From Eucommia ulmoides (lineage: Eukaryota > Streptophyta > Magnoliopsida > Garryales > Eucommiaceae): DNA of 64,000 bases. The notes below the pieces were generated by a model that was not told the DNA's origin, searched no databases, and saw only the letters and a list, made by a program, of their open reading frames with translations. Positions within the stretch are counted from its first letter, which is position 1, and each line of letters opens with the position of its first letter. Location of the stretch: contig CM028326.1 in assembly GCA_016647705.1 (NCBI GenBank), positions 21,653,901 through 21,717,900 of the forward strand, written 5' to 3'. The translations under genes were made by a program, and so were the position numbers. Positions 12,044 through 24,500 of the stretch are shown in pieces.

Positions 12044-12552
12044 ATGGCTCTTGTAAAAGTCCCAAAAGCCTCCCATTCGCCTCCCGAATTCACCTACGAT
12101 GTGTTCCTGAGCTTCAGAGGCGCGGACACCCGCAAAGGTTTCACGGATTACCTCTATTTATCTCTGAGGCACGCCGGGATCGAGACGTTCCGAGATGACG
12201 ACGAGATCGAGCGGGGGGAGGGCATCAAGCCGGAGTTGCGGAAGGCAATTGAGCAATCGAAGATGTCGATTATTGTCTTCTCCAAGGACTACCCGTCTTC
12301 CAGGGCGTGCCTCTACGAAGTCGAGATGATTCTCCGCCGGAGCAAAAGCTTTGATCACGGGATTTTGCCGGTGTTCTACGATGTTGATCCTTCTGATTTG
12401 AAGAACAGCGCGAGAGCCCTCGCGGTCGAAGCAGAGGAACTGGAGAGGCATGAATCACGTAGTGAACGGGCGGAGAGAATGAAAGAATGGAGCGCGGCGC
12501 TCAAGGAGATTGCCAGTGTGGCCGGGATGGTTTTGATGAATCAAGCTGATAG
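12044..12552 (+). CDS. TNL exon 1: TIR domain
   Basis: Encodes residues 1–170. The fold opens YDVFLSFRGADTR (18–30), continues with FRDDDEIERGEGI (49–61) and SIIVFSKDYPSSRACL (75–90), and has the FYDVDPSD motif at 111–118. The catalytic glutamate of plant TIR NADases corresponds to E92 in CLYEVEMI and is present. The usual Trp two residues before the Cys is Ala here (SSRAC). The family is known to cleave NAD+ when assembled, so this TIR looks competent, by inference. The donor is GATAG|GTAATT; its first bases read on as AGG TAA, so an unspliced message stops after residue 170. Confidence 0.92.
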
Positions 12553-15500
12553 GTAATTTACTCTAGAGACCTTTAATCCTTTTAGACCTCTTTGTCAAAT
12601 TATTTCAAGTCATATTTAACAACTGATCGTGTGGTAATATTCATATTCATATAAGTTTCCATAAATTAGAGACCAACCATTTTTCATTGGGATAATTAGC
12701 CATAGTTTGTTTTAATTTTAATATGGGTATAATCCCTTTATTATATTTTAGCTTATCTTTTAGTATGTGGTCAATGATCCATTATATCTCTAGTCAAATA
12801 CCTTCAATTAATGTTTGTATGGCTTGGTCACCTGCTAGTGTCCCACTGTCAAACCTTAGGCTTCCGGTCACGAAATTCAGCCACTGTCAGCTAATTTTTT
12901 TTTTCCTTCAATTACATGTAACTATTTCTTTTAGTTTATTTTTTTTAATTATATGCTACAATTATTTTTAATGTATTTTTAGTTACGTGTATTTTTTAAT
13001 TACATTTTTTAGTGTATTTTTTAGTTACATTTTTTAGTGTATTTGTTAGTTATATTTTTAGCAAATTTTTTAGTTACATTCATGTGATTTTTCAACAATC
13101 GGCAATTGAAAAATTAATTGAATGTAACTAAAATAATTTAATAAAAATATGATACTAAAAAATTAGCAATGTAAGTTATGTAACTGAAAAAAATTCCGGC
13201 AACGAGAGGTTCGGCGGCCGGCGGTGGCCAAAATCTAACGACTAGAGTCTAGTGGTCGGTAGCAGTTGGCACCGCAACTTGTTGGTAGCCCTAATTGAGA
13301 TGTTAGTTTGCTTGAACTCTAAGAGATAGTATATATATATATATATATATGGGCTTTGGCTCAGTATGTGAAACCCTAATCTCACTAGGAAAACTAAACT
13401 CTAATCTTAGAAGGCTACCAAGGTTACCCTAATCACCTCTTATATATAGATTCCATGTATATCTCTGTAAATGCAATTTTCTCATATATCAATATAATCA
13501 TGTTATCTCAATATTAAGCCTCTCAATTATTCTGACATAGTATTAAGAGTCAATTCTTCCTAGTCATGTTCCTACTAAAATTTCGCAAACTTAATCTTTT
13601 CAAGTCTTCCGCTGCGTTGCTATCAACAATTGCGTTTTCATCATTCAACAAACCAACATTGTATTCACCATTACCATCACGCTCATTTCATAAAAATTAG
13701 TTCAACGACACCAAAATCGCTGCAATCGGGCACTGAACGTGCCACCACGCACCGCCAACAGTCCCTCCCTCCACCGTCGTGACCTTTGTTGACTCCTACA
13801 GGCTTCAATATCAATCCAAATTCAACACCCACCTTACCATCATAGCCGTCTTGATGAGACGATTCCAACACCACCAAAATTAGACATCGTGCGAGCCCTC
13901 ACATGCCAAGTCGGCCCTATACGTGTCGTCGTATCATCCAACATGTCAGCGCCATGTATCAGCCACATTAGTGAAAGAAACTGCCAAGTCAACACCACAT
14001 TTGTTCCTCTCTGCCACGTCACCAACTCGCAATGGATCAACTTTCTTGACTGGTTTAGGATGTTTTTGACCGGTTTTTTACAAGGTTGGACTGGTTCCTA
14101 GAGTTTTTTGACCTCCTGATTCTATTTCTGGGATCTATTTTGTGATTTGAGACTCACATAAAATACTTCATTTTATATTTGTATAGTTTCTACGTTGGTT
14201 CACCAATTTTTTGACCAGTTCTTGAAAATCTAAAATTGGTTCTTGGATAATTTCAGCATTTTGAATCTTTCTGTTGCCATGGTCTACTCAATTTTGAATC
14301 ATACAGTATAGCTCATTTTTTGTTGTTGATTCGGTTCATTACGGTGGTTTGACTGGTTCAAGAGTTCATCAATCGGTTCTTCACAATAATAGACCAGTTC
14401 CTGGATAATTCAGCATTCTGAATTCACCTGTTGCCTTGGTTTCTGCAGATTTATATCACACAATATACTTTGTTACATATTGTTAATCTAATTCAACAAC
14501 GACGTCTAAGAGTTGTTCTTTCTCAACCGTTCTTATTGCCAAAAAAGGTTCTGGTCTTGCATCCACTGTTGTTTCCATCTCTATTGAGAATATAGTTTCA
14601 ATCATCAATAACTTTCTCTCCGATTATGGTACAAACTTTTCCCTTGCCCTATCACTTACTACAGATAATTCTTCTTGGTTCCTTGATTCTGCCTATTGCA
14701 ATCATATGACTTCTGATCCCAACATCTTCTTATCCAAATTATCCGCTATGAATGTCCCTACCATTAATATTGTTGATGGTTCTCATATGCTTATTACTTA
14801 TACCGATCAAATTTATACTTCACATCTTTCTATTCCTGACACATTTAATTTCAAAACTCACGTTAAATCTCTTATCTATTGGCCAACTCTGTGAATTGGG
14901 ACTTGATGTGATATTTTCTAATAGTGGCTATCGTGTGTAGGATTCTCGGACAAGAAAAACCCTTGAGACTAGTCATAAAGTTGGATATCTATTTGAACTC
15001 AGTAGTTATGCAACCTCACCACCATCCTCATCACCATCATCCTCTTTATCACCACCACCACCACTACTACTACCACCATCCTCATCATCATAATCATCAT
15101 CACCGTCATTTTATATTTGGCATTCTCGGATAGGTCACACTTCATCTAGCCTTTTTAAATTACTTATCTCTAGTGGTCAATTAAGTTCAGTTTAACATGA
15201 GTCTTTTAATTGTATTCATCGTCAACTTGCAAAATAATAAGTTTTACCTTTTAATGATAGTCAGTCTATTTCTCTCACACCCTTTAATCTAGTGCATTTT
15301 GAAGTATGGAGGCCTTTTCCTCATACAACAATGGGTAATTCTCGTTATTTTGTTATATTTATAGACGATTACTCTTGATATACATGGATATTTCTTATGA
15401 AGAATAGATCTGAACTATTCCAAATACATTCTGATTTTTCTTCTATGGTTAAAACCCAATTTTCTCAAAATATTAAAGTTTTTGTTCAGATAATGCAATG

Positions 15501-18500
15501 GAATACAAGAATCATATTTTTCTCAGCTTGCTTCACAAAAATTACACACTCCCCCACCTCTCGTCTTGAAACCTCTCAACAAACTGGACGAGCCTAACAC
15601 AAATATAAATACATTCTTGGCACAGTTCGTGCCCTTATTATTTCTTCATCTTGTCCTGAGCGCTTTTGGGGTGAGGTTGCCCTAATCGCAATATACACTA
15701 TAAACCATGTCACTTTCACTACAATTCAGCTTCAGTCTCCATTTTAGCGTATTTTCGATAACACTCTCACTTACTCTGATCTCAAAGTCTTTGGTTGCGT
15801 TTGTTTTGTTGTTCTCAAACCACATGAACACAACCAGTTGGAACCAAGGGCCTGTCTATGTTGTTTTCTAGGATATGCTCTTGAACATAAAGGGTATCAA
15901 TGTTGGAACCCCATCTCTAAAACTTTTCGTATCTCTCGTCATGTTATTTTTTGGGAACATCAAATATTTTCTTGAGGAAATTTATATGCATACCCCTCCT
16001 GCCCTAACTACTCCTCAATACAAAGTTTATCACCTTTGCCTTGCCCTATATGGTTTCAAATGTGCTCCGTGTGTTTGGTTTTCAAAATTTAACACCACCA
16101 TCCACTAGTTCGGGTTCACATCCAGCGCTAATGATTTTGCCTTGTTTCTTCGCCGAACTAACAACAGTGTTATCTTCCTCCTATCGTATGTGGACGATAT
16201 GATAATTACAGGAGATGATCTACGTTCAATCTCTGAATTCAAAAAATTTCTCATTGGTCAATTCGAGAGGAAAACACCTTAGCAAGCTTACTTATTTTCT
16301 TGGTCTAGACGTTTCAACTGGTTCAGATGGATACTCTCTCTCTGGGCAAATATGCATCTAACCTTCTTTCAAAAGCAGGTATTACTGACTTTACTATTGC
16401 CAATACTCCTCTAGAGCGGAATATCAGACTTACTCTACTATATAGCCTCATATCCCGGACGTCACTCTCTATCAACAACTAGCTGAAAGTTTGGTATATC
16501 TCACGGTTACTCGCCCGGACATTACTTATGTCCATCAAGTCAGTCAGTTCTTGTCCGTTCCTCGGATCACTCATTACTTGGTATATCTCACGGTTACTCG
16601 CCCTCAGCTCCGGACCGACCTGGATGGATCTGATATTGAGCTATCTCACCGATGGGATGCTTTTGAAAAACCAAGCTCATTCCCAGAAAATAAGGTACCA
16701 AACAGCACGGTACGCCCTTATTAACGGTGTTCTATACCGCAAGTCCTTCTCAGGTCCGTACTCCAGATGCCTCCGACCTGAGAAGGCCGACTACGTTATG
16801 AGAAAAGTTCACGAAGGCATTTGTGGAAACCACTCGGGTGGCAGGTCGTTAGCTCGGAAACTGCTCTTGAACGGGTACTACTGGCCCAAAATGCTCGAGG
16901 ATGCGGCGGACTTCGTTAAGAAATGTGACAAGTGCCAGCGATTCGCCGCGCGCCCCCATGCCCCGCCAACCGAGCTGGTGTCGATGTCCAGCCCGTGGCC
17001 CTTCGCCCAGTAGGGGATCGACCTCCTCGGCCCATTCCTTCATGGGATCGGCCAAAAGGAGTTCCTGATCGTCACCATAAATTACTTTACCAAATGGGTA
17101 GAAGTTGAGCCCCTCGCCAGAATCACCAAAGAAAGGATCCGAGACTTTGTCTGGAAGTGAATGATTTGCTGGTTTAGCATCCCAAGAGCCATCATCTCGG
17201 ACAACGGAAAACAGTTCGATAACGACCTTTTCACCGAGCTGTGTACCAGGCTGGGGATCAAAACACACTTCTTTTCCCCAGGTCACACCCAAGCTAACGG
17301 CCAGGTTAAAGTCACCAATCGGACTATTTTGCAAAATATGAAAACCAGGTTGGACAAATCCAAGGGGTTATGGGTGGAAGACCTGTATTCGGTGTTGTGG
17401 GCTTACCACACAACATCCCGGACTCCAACTAGCGAGATGCCTTTCGCAATGACATTCGGCTAGGAGGCCGTCATCCCGGTCGAGATAAGCATGCCTTCGC
17501 CCTGCACTGCGCATCCGTTCGATCGAGCTGAAAATAAGGCAGGTATGGCTGCTCAACCTTGACTTGCTCGAAGAAATTAGGGAAATGGCTCAGATTCATC
17601 AGGCCGCCTATCAACAAAGAACAACCCGATACTATAATCGCCGAGTGCGACCTCGATCCTTTGATGTAGGCGATCTCGTCCTGAGGAAGGTCACACTGAC
17701 CACCAAAGACCAAAGCGTCGGAAAGCTAGCACCGAGCTGGGAAGGACCTGACCAAGTCACTTGAATAGCTCGGCCTGGAACCTACAACTTGGAAAATAAA
17801 GAGAGGGTACCTCTGAGACACCCCTGGAATGTCGAGCGCCTGAAGCGCTACTATCCGAGAGAAGAGCCGACTCCTTAGACTTGTCAAAAGATTTTTTATT
17901 TTTGATCTTAGAAAATTGTAATAGAAAAGTTCGAAATTAATGAAAAATGGTGTTTCGGTTGAAAAAACTTTCCAAATATTCCAAATTCTCCAAGTGTAAA
18001 GGCGGAGGCAGGCAGCCCTCCGTATCGAGAGGCTGGGGACGAGCCATCCTCCAGCTATTTCTCCACGGAAAGACGAAGACTAGCTATCAATCATCAAAGG
18101 CGAAGACGAGCAGCCCTCTGTGCTGAGAGGCCGGGGACGAGCCGCCCTCCAGTCATTTCTCCACGGAAAGACGAAGACTAGCTATCAATCATCAAAGGCG
18201 GAAACGAGCAGCCCTCCATGCCGAGAGGCCAGGGACGAGCCGCCCTCCAACCATTTCTCCGTGCGGAGGTAACTCTCCCGCCAAAGAAGTAGTCTGGCAA
18301 AAGACTAGCTGTCACGCCGAAGATAGGGATAAAACAACCTCATTTCGGGTCGGCCCCCTCCAGTAAGATGACCACAAAAGCTCGGCAAGCCGAGCTCCTA
18401 TGGTGGCCTGGGGGGTAGGACGACCAGCCACGGGTTCAAAAATCTGGAAATGTTTTGGGTTAAAAAACACGACTGTTGTGTGTCTCAATCATGTTAATTG

Positions 18501-21500
18501 TGTTGCATAGGAGACCAAAAAGTGTTGGTGTGTAATCAAATGGCCAGTGACACATCTCCCTTGCATGGATAGCAAGTTCCCGAAAATTTTCGAAGCATTC
18601 GAACCAAGTGGCCAAAACCGTTGGGCTGAAGACGGACGCCAGTCCGCAATGACCAGGTCGGTATAGCCACTGCTAGGCTATTGAAGGTCGCCTCGGTTGT
18701 TAAATGGTTACTGTTTAAGTTATTTGTGGTCGGTGACATTCATCAACTTGCAGTGATTATTAAATCGTATTTGTGAGTAGTGAAAATTAGTGACTGGCTA
18801 GAAAAGATGGAACAAGCAGAACCAGAAAAATAAAGCATACAAAACACGATTGGCAAAAATGAGGAGTTCTATTCATTGATCAAAATTTTGTGCATACAAA
18901 AAATTGGGACTTCTGCCCATAATTACAAACTCGCTCCTCGCCGGGCCAAACAAAAAATAAAATAAAGAAAAAAGAAAAGCAAAAAAGTTGCAAGTTTTGT
19001 TGTTTGGCTCGGCTGAATGGAGGCCTACTGCTGGAAGGGATCTGGGCCGATCTGGCCTTCGCTGACCACAGTGGCAGCAACCTGGCTTCCCGACAATCCG
19101 CCATGGCTCCCAAAGGGTCTTCCAGGCTCAGCATCTTGCTCGGCCTGGGCCTCTTGGATGTCTTCTTCGGAGGGCTCGAGCAAGATCTTCATGTAGTCGA
19201 CTTTCTAGAACTGACGCCGAACCAAGTTTATCGCTCCCTTGAACCCTAGCTTGATCACACTCCTCCCGATCCTGTCCCGGAGCTCATTGAACTCCTGGTT
19301 GCTCTTCCTGTTCGCCACGGCTCCAGCTCAGTTGCCCGGCTTTCCCTCATCGCCTGAAGCTAATCGAGAACGATTTGCTCGGCACTCCTTGCTCTTGCCA
19401 GGTCATCCTCGGCCCACTTGGTTAGCTCCCCATCCTCTTAGCCAGTTGCTCATTCTCGCCCCGGAGCCTTTCCAACTCCCTCTAGTACTCATTCAGAGGG
19501 TCGATGTGCTCAGCCCTCCCTTTCTCCAACCTCTCACACTTCTGATTGACTTTGTGGAAGCATAATCCCAGCTCCACCAAATAGTAGAGGGCCTGCAAGG
19601 TCGGCAAAGAAAAGCGTTAAAGAAATAAAGCTTGAAAGACCAGGTTCAAAAATCTCACTGAGGTGAGAACTTACTGAAAGCTGATACCAATAGAGGTCAG
19701 AGGCGAGCTGACCGTCGGATTTATCAGCGAATTTTGCTCGATCCACTGAGAGAGTGGTCTAGTGGATGAAAGTCGAAAGGATATCCGTCGTCTCCAACAT
19801 ACCCTTGTCACGTCAGAGCCCGGTCATTACAACAAAAGGCTCCACCTTCTCCTTCTCCTGTTGGGGCTCCTCTCGTCTCGGCTGGGCCTCAGCTCGGCTC
19901 TTTTTTTGCTACCCGGCCGTGGCCTCAGGTGCACCTGCCTTTCACTTCTCCATGTCTTTCCTCTCAATGGGAGTCGAGCTCTCTGCATCCACAGCTATCG
20001 CCACCGACCTAGCCGTGGCTAAGGTTGTAGGCCTCCTTGGTACCGCCGCTCTTCCTGTTGTTGCAGGCCTGGCATGGGCCGCTTGAGGCGCCGGCCTAGT
20101 TGATGGAGTGGTAGGAATCGGCTATGTCCAAACTGCCTAGTCCATCGACCCTTCCTAGGCCGGCTGGTTGGCCCCAGCCCCTTAATTGACATCCTGTAGG
20201 AGGAGAAACCAAAAAGCATTAGCCAACAGGAGAAAATGTCAATTGTGAATAATTTGACGAGCTGGGGTAGAAAAACTTATTGTTCTTAGAGTCCTCCTTT
20301 AAGGTTAGCTCTGGCAGAGACAAGTTGCTCCAGAAGTAGAGGTCGTACAAGCACAACGAGATAAGAGCGCTAACGTCATGAAATGGGTTGCTGAAGATTT
20401 GATCTCTCTGTGCGAGAATCTTCGGGCTCGGCTCGCGCTTCTTCGAAACTGAAAGAGCAAACGAAAGCAACTCAAAAGAATTGACCGAGGAGGAAAATAT
20501 AAAAGTTTCCAGGCTAAAAAGCTTACCCACGGTCCCCTAATGCCTCTGGACCGGGAAATCATATTGCGGCGTCGGGTCGGCCTCCCATCTGGTCTCAGCC
20601 AGAAAGAAGAAGCCTGACTTCCAGTCCTTGATGGAATCAGCGTAGCCCTTGAGGAATTTCTGCCGGGCCGAGATATAGCACCAACAATTCCCACCGGGCA
20701 TGGACTTCGCTAGGAAGACGGTGTGAAATAGCTCGAGGGTCGAGGTAATACCCTCGGCCAGGCAAATCACGTGGAAAGTCACAACCATGCATATGCTGTT
20801 GGGGGCGAGCTGTGACGGACACAACCCGAGGTCCTAGCAGACCTCCCTTACCTAGGGGAAGAGGGGGAACCGCAGGCCACCCTGCAGCTGTTGATCATAG
20901 ACCGTTATAAACCCCTCCGATGGGGCGCAAGCCCGGTCATCCTCCCCGGGAACGCGCGTCTCCACTAAGCCGGGGATCGCATACATGGAACGGAGATCCC
21001 GAACGGCCTTCTCCGACAGGTCGGATTTTACCCGCCAAACCCAAGCTTCCTGAGGGACCTCACAAATCAATCGACAAAAGGTCGAACCCGCCCTAGGGGG
21101 ATGACCGGATGTCAACGGCTGGGCTTCCACCTCCTGAGAGGATATACCCTCGGTACGAGCTCCACGATTGGACTCGTGCCGAGCTCAGTCCCAGAACCCC
21201 TAGATGAGCCCGCTTCGCTCCTCACTCTCATCCGCCAAGGCCCGCTAGGCATGCCAGGAGGTTGGGAGGTCCCTGCTCCGGCCTCCTTCTGGGCCCTTTC
21301 AGAAGAAAAGGTCATCCACTGGACGGCGACCTCTGGCTCGTCCTCCGGCTCATCGACCTCGGTCGCAGACGAGCTAAGCTCGATCTGCAAGACCAGTTCA
21401 GCCACAATCTCTTCAAATCTGAACGGGCTGTACCCCGACGAACAGGACTCAGACATAAAAGACATGAAGAAAAAGGAAAAAAGAAAGAGGAGTACCATGC

Positions 21501-24500
21501 TCTGAGGTCGGGTGGAGCTTTAACGCTACTTTGGTGAAGAAATGCGAAGGAATGAAGTGTCTATTTATAGAGGGGCCGAGAAGTTGAACTATCGCGACGA
21601 TCGGACAGTTCGCGGAGCATCGATTCACGCGTCATCAGCCACGTATCGCACATCCGGTCAATGTGTTAGTCAAACTTCCTAAGGAAGCCAGAAAGCACCT
21701 GATCGGGCTAGTCTCTCCTATGTTGTCGGTCTATCCTTCTGTGATGTGCCGTCTCGGCCCCGAAACCCTGTCCTCCATCAGCCCGGCTATCCGTTCTCGA
21801 GCCGTGCATCATCAAAACCCTCAGCGTCTCGTCCCATTTCCACGCTAAAGCTTGGGGGGCAACTAATGTGGGTAAAATTGGACTTGCTCCACGTGTCTGC
21901 CACCTAGATCAAATTCACCACGTCACCAGCGCCACGTCAACAACGGCCTGATCAGCCCGATGAATAAGACAGCCTTTGATGCCTACTCAAGTCGGTCAAC
22001 ATGAAGCACTCGGATCTCCAAACAGCGATCTCCTCGAAGTATCGCCGCAAAGGGCAGGTCGGCGCGTACAGCCTGACCTGCATCTCGGTGCCCAGGCCGA
22101 CCTGTCTCTCTTAACAGGCTTGGCCCATGGGCTTCTCCATCAAACAGTCTGAAGGCCCAGGCCCATAGCTATAATCCGTTGTGTCGCCCTCGCGCCTGAT
22201 TACTTAGCACTAAACCGAGTTTAAGGCCCTAATCTTGCGGAACGCTAATCACTCTTTTGCCTATAAATAGGAGGTTTCATCAACACATTTCGGGAGAGCG
22301 AGTACACACGACAGATCGCCTAAACAGGTCGAGGTAATAGTTTTCCTCCAGATGACCTAATTTCTTCCCCCCGAGCTCTTACTCTCACACCAGGAACACT
22401 CAGGTCTGTCCTATGTGCAGGTGGAGCTCAGCCCGAACATCGGCCTGGAGAATAAGTCATCGGAACTGACTTCTTGGCTTGGACGACAAGTCGGACAACG
22501 CCCGTCCAACCGTGATCGAGGACTCCAGCAAGGACGAAGAGACCCCCCCCATAGATCAGCTGCAACTCACATGAAGAGTAACCGGACCATACTACTGGTC
22601 GGACCAATTTCCGACACCAACACTCATTCCAAAGCAAGTATCACTGACTTTACCGTTGTCAACACTCCTCTAGAGTCGAATATCAGACTTACTCCACTAT
22701 ATAGCCTCCTCTCCCGTACGTTACTCTCTATCAACAACTGGTTAGAAGTTTGGTATATCTCACGGTTACTTGCCTGGACATCACTTATGTCCATCAAGTT
22801 AGCTAGTTTTTATCTGCTCCTCGAACCACTCAATACTTAGTTGTTCTTCGCATTTTTGGGTATGTCAAGGGCACCTTATTTCACAGACTTCATTTCTCCG
22901 TCCAGTCTGTTCCCACCTTACAAGCTTATTCTGATGTCGACTGTGTCGTAAATCTTACCGACAGACGTTTAACCACTGGTTATTGTTTTTTCATGGGTAA
23001 CTCTCTCATTCCCTGACGTAGTAAGAAACAAACCGTTGTTGCCCGCTCCAGCACTGAAGCTAAATACTGTGCCATTGTTGATGCAACATAAGAATTACTT
23101 TGGTTATGTTGGCTCTTCGCTGACATGATAGTCTCCTCCCTCACTGCCACTGTTTTACTTTGTGAGAGTAGGAGTACTATTCAGATCGCCCATAATGATG
23201 TTTTCCACGAGCGTACAAAACACATCGAGTCCAATTGCCACTTCATCTGTCACTACATTCTCTAGAATACTATTCTCCTTCAACCCGTTAGTTTAGCCAT
23301 TCAAACAATAAATATTTTCACCAAGGCTCATCGACCCAAACGCTTTCATGGTTTCCAAACTCAAGTTCACATATTCTTTATCGCCTTAATTTTAAGGGGG
23401 GATGTTAATATATATATATGGCTCTTAGCTCACTATGTTAAACCCTAGTCTCACTAGGAAAACCAAACACTAACTCTACCAAGATTACCCTCGTCACCTT
23501 TTATATAAAGACTGTCTGTATTACATATCTCTGTAAATGTACTTTTATCATATATCAATATAATCGCTCAATGTTCTCTTAATATTTTACCTCTGAATTA
23601 TTCTAATAAAACCAAAACTGAACTAATTACTTGCTTTTGAATTTTTTATTAATTTAGTGCAATTTTTGGGAAATCCCACAAACTACCCCTTTTTCATTTT
23701 AGGTACTTAATTGGTCAAGCAGAAACACTTATATTACGAGTTCTGTAAACGAATATAAGCTCAATAGCCACATACAAAGAGACGACATATGAATATGACT
23801 AATTAATAAAATTGTATATGTTGGGGTTGTTTGGTTGTTCAACTTTTAATATAATTTTATTAAACCTCTATTCAATCAATTTGAACAAAATTTTGATTAG
23901 TCATACTCACGCTTGTTGAGCGGAATGAATTTGGGAAAAATTAGATAGCATGGCAAAAGACGCATATGAAGAACAAATCTTTGTAAAATTATTTTTAGTG
24001 TGAATGATATCTAAAGATTTCTGAAATTCTGTGGTTTATACATATGTTTTTCATTCTTTAAATAGAATTTTGTAAGAGCTATGATATAGTAATTTTATAC
24101 CATAAGGCTCTACATTGCCCATTATATAGCCATAACGGTGAGCTAAATTTTGAAGAAAATTGTCTTAATAAACAGGCTAATAAAAAGAAGGGATTTTTAT
24201 TATTTAGTTCTTTGTTAATATTTGATCATTTGCCTATAGTAAAGGGACATATTTGCCCTTTATATAACTAAATAACCCAAACCATAAAACCTAATTTCAC
24301 TTGGGAAGCTGCCGCTGCCTCTCTCATTCCCTCCCTCTGTCTCTGCAAGCTCGGTGGTGGGTTCGTGTGTTCATTGCTAGCTAGCTCGGAAGTGGGTTCG
24401 CGCGTCAGTGTCGGCGAACCGCCGCACCACCGCAACTCGTGGGTGCCAAATCCAAAATTGCCACAGACGTAGATCTCGTCAATGGGTTCTTCTTTCATGC

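Larger units (their letters stand above)
13301..23608 (+). mobile_element. Ty1/copia element A in TNL intron 1
   Basis: The 5' LTR is about 13301–13537 and the 3' LTR about 23403–23608; both start TGTTA and share an AT microsatellite, CTCACTAGGAAAAC and TATATCAATATAATC. A primer-site-like TAGTATTAAGAGTC follows the 5' LTR and a purine tract AAGGGGGGA precedes the 3' LTR. Parts in order: a non-coding-looking leader to about 14500, protease-like (near 14670–14900), a low-complexity CAC/CAT-rich linker (15000–15110), gag-pre-integrase and integrase (15110–15960), reverse transcriptase pieces (16020–16360) and RNase H pieces (16370–16600 and 22640–23400). A gypsy element interrupts it. No gag was recognised. 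Many interruptions; LTRs clearly diverged, so old. Confidence 0.85.

Noticed and set aside
14924-15133. His-rich protein (runs of His and Tyr)
   Set aside because: It lies within the copia A element and is a CAC/CAT triplet tract, matched in position by a CCA tract in copia B.
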